NCBI GenBank assembly: GCA_002943765.1
Contig: PQWQ01000002.1
Span: 1,054,001 to 1,118,000 of the forward strand
Length of the DNA: 64,000 nt
Direction: 5' to 3'
Origin: Psoroptes ovis
Taxonomy: Eukaryota > Arthropoda > Arachnida > Sarcoptiformes > Psoroptidae
A program made the position numbers and the translations under genes. Shown here piece after piece: positions 37,301-49,392 of this stretch (position 1 is the first letter of the stretch; each line of letters begins with the position of its first letter). The notes beneath the pieces are model-generated. The model did not search any database, was not told the DNA's origin, and saw nothing but the letters and a program-made list of their open reading frames with translations.

Positions 37301-39074
37301 ATCAAGATAATCAAAACGACATTCAGCATCTTGTTCAATGTGTAATTTGAATATCTGCACTTTGAGTAATTGATCTTTCTGTGAATGGATATGCCATGTG
37401 CAATGTTTATTTGGTGGATAACTTTTCGGATAATTTGGTGATGATATTTCAATATCGGTTGAAATCGTTATCATAATACCATTAGGACTTGTGCAGCTAT
37501 CATTTTGTAAAGATAGTTGTCTACTATTATTATCATTCTGATTTATTGTTGATATTAATCCATGATCGTCATTTTCATTGTTGTTTTTATTTTTATTTAT
37601 TCGATATGCATCATCATTATTGGCATTATCATTGTTATTATTTTGAATCCTATGTGTTGGATACAGATGACGATTTTGAGATAATTCACGGAATAATTGT
37701 TCAATTGATTGTGATCTTGAACTTAAATTCAACGAAGGTCTGTTGAATCTAGATAAATCAATCGATGAAAATTGTTGATCTTGTGGTTGTTGTTTCAATG
37801 ATTGATGATCGATTGTAGATAAATTATTCATTGAATTTGGCGGAGATTGTTGACTGGGAATTATTTTATTTAAATTATTAGATAGTGCTGTATATGAAGA
37901 ATTTAAATCAAATGTTAATGGTGAAAATGAGATCGGATTGTTGTTTATTGAATCATCAGTTTGCTGCTGCTGTTGTCGTTCATTATTAGCGAAATCATCA
38001 TCGAAATTGTTCGATGAACTTGGTTGATGGGCTGATGACATAATAGATGATGACGGCGAATTTGAATTGAATTTATTTTTATACTCATTAACAATCGACA
38101 TTTGATTGAAATTGCCATTAGATGGTTGAATGGCGATCGGATTTCGATTATTATTGCTATTATGCTCACGTTGTTGTTGCTTTCTTCGTTGAATTTTTTT
38201 CGATAATAATGACAAGAATTTTTTCTTGATATCTTTTTGTTGTTCAACAAAAACGCCTGGCTTATGATATACATTATCATCGCTATTATTATTATTATAA
38301 TTATTAAATCTGACATTATCATAATCACTATCAACATTATCTTGGTCGCTTTCAGTTTTATAATCTAAATTTTCTTGACTATTTTTCAATTTAGATTCAC
38401 GATTTTCATACAACATATCAATACGAGATATTACTGGCAATGATGATGATGATGATGATGATGATGATAATACAGGTTTTAGAAGGCTATGATTACTGTC
38501 AGCCATCATTTGCTGATGTGACATTGCTGATTGAAATTTATAATTATGATTATTCAAATTATTATTATTATTATTAACATTCGATTGTTGATAATTTTGA
38601 TTATAAATGAAACGACTATTATTGAATTTATTATTGATTTTTGTTAATAATAAATTTTTGATTGATATCTTGTCATCATAAGATCTGAAAGGATAAATGA
38701 GAAAAAAATGTTAGTAAAAAAAAATTTCAAATCAAATAGTAATTGAATATTGATATAAATAAAAACCTTGTTGATAATGCACGATTATTTGAATTTGATG
38801 GCAATGATGATGATGACAATGGTATCGAACGATTAGTCGATAATTGTGTGGTCATCAATAAACACGAACCGAATATAATAATTATAATCAAAATAATAAC
38901 AATTGTTAATTTTTTATTCATTAAAAAAAATGGCTGCATCTTGTTTTTATCGATATTATTATTGTTGTTGTTATTGTTATTATGATTATAGCTATTATTA
39001 TGATTTATAATAAATAATGGTGTCATATATGATTGGTGATGATGAAGATGACTATATATCATTGAAACGCACAT
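34346..39074 (-). CDS. Modular trypsin-like serine protease with three CUB and two Ig domains
   Basis: Four exons, 39074-38767, 38684-37294, 37218-35198 and 35134-34346, with agreeing phases give 1,502 residues. A hydrophobic helix near residues 56-77 follows MNKKL, so the protein is either type II membrane-anchored or, if translation begins at Met46/Met52, secreted. About 400 low-complexity residues (Asn, Ser, Gln, Asp) follow. Then come three CUB domains (about 505-630, 630-745 and 753-930; for example ISSPNYPKSYPPNKHC, ITSPKYPDPY, ISSPSYPGPYP) and two Ig domains (about 975-1060 and 1065-1170). The zymogen cleavage site is VGK-IIGGTEAMPGEFPW near 1210. The protease domain has the full triad: His in VTAAHC, Asp in NDIALVKL and Ser in CKGDSGGP. 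Asp six residues before Ser predicts cleavage after Arg/Lys. A His/Ser/Asn/Asp-rich insert interrupts the protease domain. The substrate is unknown; an extracellular cascade role is inferred. Confidence 0.9.
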
Positions 39075-41901
39075 AAATGATTGATATTATTTTTTTATTT
39101 CTTGATTCAGATAAATGTAAGTGAATTTAGTGGAAAAAATTGTTTGCTTACTACACTTTGATAAAGTGAAAAAAATCAACATGTAAATAGCTGGTATGAA
39201 CAAATATATTTTTTTTTCTCGTAGAATAAATGATAATCGACGTTAATCCTTTGAATGAATTTTTTTTTCTAGAATTAATATTTTCGGCTACAATTTATCA
39301 ATCATTGTTGGTAATAATAAAAATTTAATTATTAATTTGTTTTGGGGTTTTTTTTGAATGAAAAAAGTATAATCATTTCAAAAATTTCAGTTGTTGCTGT
39401 ACTATTATTGGATGATTATGATAATGATTGATTTGAAATAGTTTTGTTTTAAAATGAACCAGGAAGAATAAACAATTTATTAAAATCAATCTATTGCCGC
39501 TGTTTTATTGTGGCAAGTTATTTGTATTCAAACGTTATCATTCATCATTACACTGAATTTTTTTTAAAAATACCAATACATTAATTTTTTGTATATTTTG
39601 TCAATACAGATGAACATCTATTTCGATTATCTTCGATCACCGAAATTTTGATAATATTCAAAAAACTGAAAGGACAAATACTATTTATTGTGATGATAAT
39701 ATTTTCCAATTTTTATTCTCGTTGAATTATTTGAATATATAAGAAATAAGAATCTTTCAATTCCGATTTTGATTGATAAAGAAAATGTTTCATTTTCAAA
39801 ATATACAATTTCACGTTAAACTTTTGCACATATTACAATTTTCATTTTCAATTCATGCAATCATTATCGAGAATTTTCATATTTTATTTTTCTTCATTAA
39901 TGAAAATTATTGAAGAATTGGAACAAAAAAAAAAAAATATACGGTTATTACATATGTTTATTATTGAATAATACAATATAACCAATGGCAACAAAAAACA
40001 AATTGAAACACCAAAAGTAATGGCATGAAAAATGAAAATTTTCATGAATATTGCAACTTAATGTATAGTGATAATGGTGAATAGTATTATTTAAAAAACA
40101 CATTACTCTATGATAAATTGAATAAAAATTAAAAGTTTTAAGCCGCAATAAACAACATAATTCCATGAATATTTTAATGATAAATATGAAAAATTCATTT
40201 TTGTTTTCAAAATTCATAATGATGCCATTATTGATGATTAAATTTTTTAAAATTAAATTCAATAATGATTGAAATGTTGCTGTATTTTGATTTGAAAATA
40301 ACATTTTGTTTTGTTTCGATATTTAATTGACAATCGAACAAACTAACCAACATCCATACATGCATACACACACACAAACATTAAGCAAAAAGTAATCAAA
40401 TATAGAAAAACAAATAATGGAGATAATTGAAATATGTTCAAAATGATTATTTTTCAAAAAAAAAACATTTAATTTTTGTTCATTTTATTCAATCGTGGCC
40501 GTTATGAGATTAATGGTGATTTTGTTTATTTATTCTTTATTTGTTGTTGGCATTAGAACCCACACATTTGAATAATTCCATTGAAAGACCATCGAAAACT
40601 TACAATCATTCAATCATTTTTCAAAACATCAATTTTCTATTAGTTTTTCACATGAACACATTAAAAAATAAAAAAAATAAATAAATTTGACGATGAAAAG
40701 CACAAGAGATGGAGAAGAAGAAAAAAATTATTTAAAACATAAATGCATTGAAGACCATTGCATCGATGATGGTGATGATTTGATATAATTTACCATAACA
40801 TTTACATTTTACATTCATATGGTTTGAAATATGTTTTCGATGACAAATAAAGAAAAAATGGCCATTTATTTTTGAAAATGGATACATATTCTTCCGAAGA
40901 AAATGAATATTTCTTTAGAAAATTCAAGCATAAAGATTTTAAATGAGAAAAAAAATTTTTTTTTCTTATGAGAAATTCGACTAAAATGACCAAGTTCATT
41001 TGATAAGACTTATATGGGAATCATTTTGTTGAAAAGCAATAAATTAAATAAATTTGTCATCAGACTTTGGAAATATAATATCGTTGGCAAGTTAAGATGG
41101 CAGACAAGCAAAAGAAAAATGAACACAAATCAACAAATATATTTTGATGAAAAACATTTCAAAAAACTTCACATGAATGTGTATGATAAATCATTGTATG
41201 ATAGATAGTGGTGATTTCGTACGGTAAAATATATGGCTTCATTCAATGAATGATGTTGAAAAGAAGAAGAAAAATAAATTATCAGGAAAATATATTTCGA
41301 TAGTAAACAAATTTATAGCTGATTAGTTAAGATTTATTTTTTCTTTTAGCAAAAGATAAATTTTACTCTGATCAAAAAAATCAATGCACCACAATCAGAA
41401 TAAACAATCAATATGTTTTGACGACGCATTTTTCAGCATAATTTTTGAAATTATGATGATGATGATTGTTTCGATGATTATTTTATTCGATTAATTAAGT
41501 ATTGATTAATCGAATGCTCAGGGAATCTTCGAATAATTTGATTTTTAAATAATTATGATGATAATAATAGAATTTCTATCAATGTATTGAATTCAATGAT
41601 TTGATAATATTGCATTGAAATTCAATTTTGATTATCATCGAATGATTAATATTATAATTATCATTGTATAATTCAGCTATTTTCCCACTCATTGTTGACA
41701 ATTGTCAATTTTATATTAATAGTTAATAGTCTTGGTAGATTAATTTTTTAAATCAATCACAAAGGATAGTTTTTTTCAATGTTTTCAAAATTAATTGATT
41801 TTCAAGCATATGAGCATTGGACACAAATACACAAACAAACAAAACAAAACAAAACAATTAAAAATTTGATGAACAAAAATGTTTACGTATGAACAAGTTT
41901 A

Positions 41902-41936
41902 ATGATGATGATGATGATGATGATGATAATGATGAT
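41902..41936. repeat. GAT/ATG trinucleotide microsatellite
   Basis: About nine tandem ATG/GAT units followed by a slightly broken continuation, in intergenic DNA. Confidence 0.8.
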
Positions 41937-42785
41937 CTTCATGAAAATACATGAACATGAATATTTACTTTTATGATTGATGTGTGTGGAATTTTCTTAT
42001 CTTTGGAATGACTTGGAGAGAAAAAATTTGATTTTGTTTTTTTTTGTTTATGTGAATAAAATGTGTTCTTGTTGAATGATTTTCCATTCAAGAGAGAGAG
42101 AGAGGAATAAGAAAAAATGAATGAATGAAAATTAATTCAGATTTGCTACAGTACTGCTAAATAGATTCACACCAACATTCATACACACACACACATACAC
42201 ATAACATTTACAAATGATTATTTCATCTTTTCAATTTTTAGCAAGTCTTTAACCATTACTATGCAATCAATATTGTCATCATAAACATTGAACATTATGG
42301 TAAAATTGAATGACATTTGTATGCGTGTGTGTATGTATGTGTGTGTGTGTATTTATTTCATCATAAATTTGAAAACATTTAGACATGTATTCATCATTTA
42401 AAAAAAATACATACCGGATAGCCACTTGTTGATAGTTGTTAGTTTTGTTTTATTTTATTTTTCTATTATCGAAAACTTGTCATATCCTTTGTCACATATT
42501 CATCAATATATTTATTACTAATTGTTTTGTAAATATTTTTCAGTCATATTAAAATTATAATTTGACATTTTTAATGATATAACGTAATGTCAGTGTAATA
42601 TTTCAAAAATTTTGACGATGTATAGCCTTAGATTTTTTCTCGAAATTTTTATTCTGTTCAACTGAAGAGAAACTTGTCATTCTTGTTGTTCAAGCTCACC
42701 ATAAGAATTCATAGTACCTATCATATAATTTCAAATCATCATTTCATCATCAATTTTTAATTCATCATCATCATCATCATCATCA

Positions 42786-42803
42786 AGCTAAGCTAAGCTA
42801 AGC
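42786..42803. repeat. AGCTA pentanucleotide repeat
   Basis: About 3.6 copies of AGCTA directly follow a CAT trinucleotide run (42762-42785). Pentanucleotide repeats of this composition are otherwise absent from the window. Confidence 0.7.
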
Positions 42804-43782
42804 ACATAAACATGTTTTGATGAATTCTTTGCTATATTTAGGTCAAAAGCAAACAAAAACAAGGAAATGTTATTCTCTCTCGTTTTTCTCGTTCATTTCA
42901 AAGAATTTCATGCACAGATATTCATCACGGATATTGTTTATAATCGAAAATTTAATTATAATCTCATTCGATCCAATCATTGATAAAATTAAAAAAAATG
43001 ATTGATTGACATTCTTTTAAAATTTAATATGAAAACATCTTGAAATTTTCGATATTCATCAATAATTAATTTAGTCGTCAAAATAATCAAGAAAAATAAA
43101 AATAATGACACAAATATTTATAATTAATTTCATATTGGACCTGAAAAAAATTACAAAGTTTGAATGGAGATGAAAATTTTTATCTTTTCATTACTTCAAG
43201 TTAATTATTAACGAAATGGAAAGAATACCTTACGAAAATGCTTTAGTGCATGAAAAATGTAATAGATAGTTAATTTTAATGCAATGAGAAAAGACACAAC
43301 AAATCAATTTTGGACGCAAAATTTTTGAAATCAATTCTCAGATTATAATTAATTAATCGAAATTGCACCGTGAAAGAATTGATTGACGAATCATGATTGG
43401 GCACAATTTCCAGATTTTCGCTTGTATGAGCATTATTTTCAAATATGAAACTAAATTAGAAAATTTTCATAGAAATCATAGAAAAGATTAATGAATTTGT
43501 ATGAATTATTAAGAGAAAATTGATCATTTTTTCCGATTTACTAAACGATTATTAAATGAAAATGTGCACTCGATCATCATTTTTCATTGATTTTAATATT
43601 TAAATTTATTGACAAAGAGAAAAACAAATAAAGGAATGATGAGAGCTGAAACTATTTAGAATGTGGATTCCAAAATAATGAAATACAAAATTTATACCCG
43701 AATTACCAGAGTAACTTCTGGTATTTATTCATTAATTTATTTGAATTTTTTTTCATTTATCAAATTTTTATGGACGGAAAAA

Positions 43783-43823
43783 GCCTTGAAAAAATGAAAT
43801 CCATGACAATTGATGACAGAAAG
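43783..43823 (+). promoter_or_regulatory. Conserved upstream block of receptor 1
   Basis: The block gccttga followed by aaatgaaa, ccatgacaat and tgatgacagaaag lies about 150-190 bp upstream of the start codon. It recurs at the same relative position before receptors 2 and 3, while much of the surrounding flank has diverged. It may be a shared promoter or leader element, or simply a residue of the duplication. Confidence 0.5.
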
Positions 43824-43975
43824 GTGGAGAAAAAAGATTGAATAAATCGTCAAAAATGAATCGGTTATTCAAGAGAAAGGCAGAGATTGAGAAAAAAAGA
43901 AAAAGATAGAAAATTTCTTCATTTTTGTTGTCATAATGATAATGATGATAATGAAAAGAATATAACGATAATAAT

Positions 43976-45455
43976 ATGATTCGGCGAGGAATAAAACGAT
44001 TGATATTTGAATTGAAAAAATCCTTAAAGCAAAATCCATTCGAAAGATTAATACAGTTATGTGTTGATTATCGTATTGTACCGTATAAACATAAAAATGA
44101 AATTATTCATAGTAAATATAATGGTGAAAAAGAAACACAATTAAGCAATCTACATGTTATCAAGGTGATAAAATTTTTATTTATTTTCGATATTATACGA
44201 TTTGCCTTGATAATAATATATGCTGGAAATGATCGTCTATCAGTGATTGATAATTTCTCATTATCTATGCCATATTTTCTATGGGAAGAGGCGAAACTAA
44301 TAAGAGTTTACCATTTTTGCATTAGTCTTATTATTTCCGTTGGTACATCAATCGGTGAGTAAAGGTTCTTTGTCACACAATTTTTACTGGATCAAATTTA
44401 TGAAAATTTCAAAATAATTTCACGTATTTTTTTTAGCATTTGACTGGTTTACAATTTTTTCACAGAGAGAACGTATGATGAATGTGATTAATCCTATTCT
44501 ATCAGCCAATCGTATTTATAAGAATAATTTTAAAAAAATTAAGAAAAATAGAAATAATGTTAATTGCAGCAATATTTGTAAGATAAAAGAATATCAATTA
44601 TTGAAAACATTTTCTTGGAAAGCAAATATTCTTTTCTTATCATTTAAATGCATTGTATTATCATTTCCAACCATATGCTTGATATTTATGAATTATGATT
44701 TTTATAAATATTTTCATGCAGAAATTTTCATTAACTTCAATCTATCATTGATTTTGCGACGAATTCTATTGGATTCCTGTTTAGCATATGAGGCAAAATT
44801 TTTGTATCAATTTGTCTCAGGTTGTATACAATTTATATATCAAACAAATTTATGGTTTAAGTACAGTTATGAAAAATTATACAATCAACATAAGCTATTT
44901 TTTGCATTAATTAATTCTAAAAATGATGTTTCGAGAATCAATATGATTAATTTTGGCAAGTTTAAAATCATTCATACTAGAAAATTCATTAAAAAATGTC
45001 ATTCAATTAACACTGATGCATTCAAATTATCTAATGAATTATCGGGAACATTATTTGTTTTTCATGCATTATATTTGATTTCAATGGATTTTCAATTATA
45101 TTTATTTATCTATGATCATTCGGTATTTTTTAGGGTTGTCATGATTACATTTTTATCAATATCAACTTTATTCATAACAACATTAATGGCCTTTTGGACT
45201 GAAATGAATCGAAATTCAAAACGAATGACACAAATCATTAACGATAATCTATATAATAATCAACAAAATTTTCATCATCATTCATTCAAGAATGTCTTAC
45301 AACTGTCAGAATTGGAACAACAATTGTTTAATAATTTGATCGGTTATAACTGTGGCCGTATGTTTACATATACTCGTTTAGAAGTTATCAAAATAATGTT
45401 GGGTTTCATAGTGAATTTTATGATGATTTGGAATTTATATCAACATTATTTTTGA
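43976..45455 (+). CDS. Gustatory-receptor-like seven-transmembrane protein, array copy 1
   Basis: Two exons, 43976-44354 and 44437-45455, with a phase-1 intron (GTGAGT donor, ttttttag acceptor) give 465 residues. The protein is hydrophobic with about seven predicted membrane helices: near residues 62-80, 105-125, 180-210, 225-250, 325-345, 350-375 and 440-463. The N-terminus carries NPFERLIQLCVDYRIVPYK, resembling the cytoplasmic start of gustatory receptors. A long loop precedes the C-terminal part IGYNCGRMFTYTRLEVIKI, which resembles the ACGxFxLxxxL segment of insect Gr proteins. The insect TYhhhhhQF motif is not preserved; the last helix reads NFMMIWNLYQHYF. I therefore infer a divergent chemosensory receptor in the plasma membrane of sensory neurons; the ligand is unknown. 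It shares very similar sequence with copy 2, including a 111-bp identical tract, and no defect is seen. Confidence 0.7.
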
Positions 45456-46860
45456 AATTTAAAGAAAACACCGTCAACAAATATGGGAGTAAAATTTAGC
45501 GAGTACAGTAATCGCAATAGAATTCATCCTAAATGATTTTCGTCTTTTTCTTTTTCAAGTTGATAAAATCGAGTCACACCTTAGTCATTTATATGAACAT
45601 GACGATTAACATGAAATTAACTATTTAATAGATGCCTTTTCATACATTTAGAATGGTTGTAATCAATATTTTTATTGTCATTTTTTTGGTATCACCATTA
45701 TTCTTATTTTTTGTCAAACATTTTTTATTTGTGTGAGAAACATATTCAATAAAAGTCAATTTTCATCACATCATTCTTGCAGCTTTATTCTGCTTATGTC
45801 ACTGAAAAGTCAATCGAATTTATGATAGTAGCCATATACATTATCGAGTCAAAAATTGATATTTCATTAGAATTATTTTTAGTCTCGAATTAACGAGTAT
45901 AAATTCGTCAAGTTACCATGGCTTTGGTATTGACTGGTAAAAAAGGTAAAAAATTGATTGACATCATTTTGAAATTGAATAGAGACATTGATCTTGACAT
46001 TTTCAAAATTCATCGATTATTTATTTTGCCATCAAAAAAATATAATGACACTTGAATCTATAATTAATTATGCAACAATTATTGTGAAAAATTTGGTGCA
46101 AAAAAGTATTGAAGAGAGATTTTGTTCTGAGTAATTTTTTTTGTTTATTTATTTTCATAAAAGTCTTTCTCAAACTGACAAATTCAATGAAACACAATAA
46201 TGAAACGAGGGAATTTTCAAATAATTCAAATGGAAAAACAAAACAAACAAAACACTTGTATAATTTTAAAGTAGGGCCCGTAAAAAATTTGAAATTTTTT
46301 GAAAAAATTGTAAAATTTTAACTCTTGTATGAGCATTATTTTTAAATATGAAAATGGAAAATTTTTAATCGAATCAATAGAAAAGATTGATGAATTACGG
46401 GAAATATGAAATTTAAGAATTTTTTTCCGAAACACTAAACGATAATTAAATGAAATTGTGTACGCAATCATCATTTTTATTGATTTCGATATTTACATTT
46501 ATTGAGAAAGAAAATGAATAAATAAATGAATAATAAGAACTAATTGGAATAATGATTCAAAATTCATAAAACGTAGCGTTATTCAATATTCATAACATAA
46601 TTACCAGAGTAACTTCTGTTTCTTTTTCATTAATTCATTTGCATTTTTTTCATTTATTTAATTTTTATAGACAAAAAAAAGCCTTGAACAAATGAAAATC
46701 CATGACAATCGATGACAGAAAGAAAGAAAAAAACAATTGAACAAATTGTGAATAATGAATCGCTTATCAAAAACAATGAGTAGACAGAGCGTGAGAGAAA
46801 AAAAAAGATCGAATTCTTTCATTTTGATAGTTGTGATGATGATAATGATGAAATAAAAAT
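45456..46860. other. Spacer between receptors 1 and 2
   Basis: The left part (3' flank to about 45780) is similar to the 3' flank of copy 2, including gtcacacc, taacatgaaatt and aataaaagtcaattttcat. The right part (from about 46320) resembles the 5' flank of copy 1, so the duplicated unit spans gene plus both flanks. No other gene was found. Confidence 0.55.
46681..46722 (+). promoter_or_regulatory. Conserved upstream block of receptor 2
   Basis: Same block as upstream of copy 1 (gccttgaac, aaatgaaaatcc, atgacaatcgatgacagaaag), about 140-180 bp before the start codon. See the entry for copy 1. Confidence 0.5.
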
Positions 46861-48348
46861 ATGATTCAAAAAGGAAAAAACCGATTGATATCTGAATTGA
46901 AAAAATCTTTAGAACGAAATCCATTTGAAAGATTAATACAGTTATTTATTGATTATCGTATTGTACCATATCAACATAAAAATGAAATCATCCATAATAA
47001 ATATTATGATGATGAAAAAAGACTACAATTAAGCAATCTACATGTTATCCAAATGATAGAATTTTTATTCATTTTCAATATAATACGATTTACATTGATG
47101 ATAATATATGCTGGAAATGATCGTTTATCAGTGATCGATAATTTTTCATTATCTTTACCATTTTTTCCTGGTGAAAATAGAAAACTAATACGGCTTTTTC
47201 ATTTTTGTATTAGTTTAATCATTTCCGTTGGCACATCGATTGGTGAGTAAAGGTTCTTCATCACACAATTTGTGATGGATTCAATTTAAGGAAATTACAA
47301 ATTAATTTTACGCATATTTTTTCTAGCATTTGAATGGTTTAAAATTTTTTCGAATAGAGACCGTATGATAAATATAATTAATCCTATTCTATCAGCGAAT
47401 CGTATTTATGGAAATTTCATTAGAAAAATTAAAAATGATACAAATAATGTTAATTGCAGCAATATTTGTAAGACAAAAGAAGATCAATTATTGAAAAAAT
47501 TTTCTTGGAAAGCAAATATTCTTTTCTTATCATTTAAATGGATCGTATTATCATTTCCTACCGTGTGCATGATATTTATGAATTATGATTTTTATCAAAA
47601 TTATCATGATGAAATTTTCATTAATTTCAATCTATCATTGATTTTCCGGCGAATTCTAATGGATTCATGTTTAGCATATCAGGGAAAATTTTTGTATCAA
47701 TTTGTGTCAGGTTTAATACAATTTACATATCAAACAAATTTATGGTTTAAGTACAGTTATGAAAAATTATACAATCAACATAAGCTATTTTTTGCATTAA
47801 TTAATTCTAAAAATGATGTTTCGAGAATCAATATGATAAATTTTGGCATATTAAAAATTATTCATACTAGAAATTTTATTAAAAAATGTAATTTAATTAA
47901 CACTGATGCATTCAAATTATGTAATGAATTATCTAGAATATTATTTGTAATTTATGCATTATTCCTATTCTCGATGGATTATCAATTATATTTATTTATT
48001 ATCTATAATCATCTGGTATTTTTCAGGATTGTCATGATTACATTTTTATCATTATCAATTTTTCTTATTACAATTTTAATGGCCCTTTGGATTGAAATGA
48101 ATCGAAATTCAAAACGAATGACACGAATCATCAACGATAATTTATATAAAAATCAACGAAACTTTCTAAATTATTCATTGAAGAATGTGTTACAACTTTC
48201 AGAATTGGATCAACAATTGTTCAATAATTTGATCGGTTATAACTGTGGCCGTATGTTTACATATACTCGTTTAGAAGTTATCAAAATACTGCTGGGTTTC
48301 ATGTTGAATTTCATGATGATTTGGAATTTATATCAACATTATTTTTAA
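46861..48348 (+). CDS. Gustatory-receptor-like seven-transmembrane protein, array copy 2
   Basis: Two exons, 46861-47242 and 47327-48348, with a phase-1 intron in the same place as in copy 1 give 467 residues. The N-terminal block NPFERLIQLFIDYRIVPYQ, the loop LYNQHKLFFALINSKNDVS and the C-terminal NLIGYNCGRMFTYTRLEVIK are shared with copy 1. Differences cluster in the membrane segments around residues 330-400 and in the first extracellular loop (FFPGENRKL against FLWEEAKL). There are no stops or frameshifts, so it is presumably functional. The receptor assignment rests on the same argument as for copy 1: seven hydrophobic helices, length, exon structure, C-terminal CG-x-x-F motif and tandem clustering. 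Confidence 0.7.
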
Positions 48349-49392
48349 AATTTGGAAAAAAAGGATGTGCTAATCGATTAACAAATGTTTCAGCAAAATT
48401 TTGGCAGCCAAATCAGTCACTATAGCATTCACCCGAGAGGATGATTCTCATCTTTTCCTGGTTAAAGTTAATAAAATCTAGTCACACCGCAGTCTTTATA
48501 TTTAAACATGTCAATTAACATGAAATTTTCTATTTAAGGGTGATTCTAATCGATTGCCATTTTGTATAAAATTTCTAATAAAAGTCAATTTTCATTTCAT
48601 TATTTTCGCAACATTATCGAGAATGTAAGAGTGAAGGCGCAATAGAGCTCTATGATATTAGGGTAATTAATTTTGAAGATATAATTGAAATTTTAGTAGT
48701 ATTATTTTTAGAGTTGAATTTGAGTATAAATTCAGGAAAGTAACATGGCTGCATTGATGAATTAAAAGTTTCAAATCAAGTATTGAAAAACGAAGGAAAA
48801 TACAATAATCAGATGATGATGAATAATAACTGATTGAAATCATTCTGAAATTGATTAGGGACTCATTTTGAAATTTTCAATACTTATTAATAATTTACTT
48901 AGTTCAAAAAAAAATTTAGATCACATCATAGGGGAAAATTTCAAGGAAATACAAAATTTATCATTTCAATTCAAACGATTATAAAATGGAAAAATTTACT
49001 CGATCATCAATATTCATAGATCCAAAATTTATATTTAATGACAACGGTAAAAAATGACGATGACTGCTTAGAACTAAGAATTTTGAATCGAAATTCATGA
49101 TATGATAAAATTCATCCCTTAAAAATAGTATGACTTCTAGTCGTCATTCATTTTTTTTAAATTAAATTTTTATACACAAAAAAGCCTTGAACAAATGAAA
49201 ATCGATGACGATTGATGACAGAAAGAAATAGGAAAAAATGATTGAATCAATCAAAAATAATGAATCGTTTTTCAAGAGAAATGAATAAATTAAGGTAGAG
49301 AAAGAAAAAAAAGAAAATAAAAAATGATCAAAATTCATTCATTTTCATAGTTTGAATGATAATGATTATGAAATATTATCTAGAACAAAAAT
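48349..49392. other. Spacer between receptors 2 and 3
   Basis: Holds the 3' flank of copy 2 (poly(A) signal aataaaagtc near 48579) and the upstream block of copy 3. No further gene was found. Confidence 0.5.
49184..49225 (+). promoter_or_regulatory. Conserved upstream block of receptor 3
   Basis: Third occurrence of the shared block (gccttgaac, aaatgaaaatcg, atgacgattgatgacagaaag), about 170-210 bp before the start codon. Confidence 0.5.

Larger units (their letters stand above)
39075..43975. other. 4.9 kb intergenic DNA before the receptor array
   Basis: No protein gene was found. It holds the presumed protease promoter at its left end and the receptor 1 upstream block at its right end. 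It also contains simple repeats: ATG/GAT units at 41902-41936, GA at 42090-42104, CA/GT near 42184-42350, CAT at 42762-42785 and an AGCTA repeat at 42786-42803. Small open frames at 40802-41208 and 42817-43005 are AT-driven and unsupported. Confidence 0.5.

Noticed and set aside
39948..41208. Open frames on both strands upstream of the receptor array
   Set aside because: Phe/Ile/Asn-rich, single short frames without splice partners or recognisable motifs.
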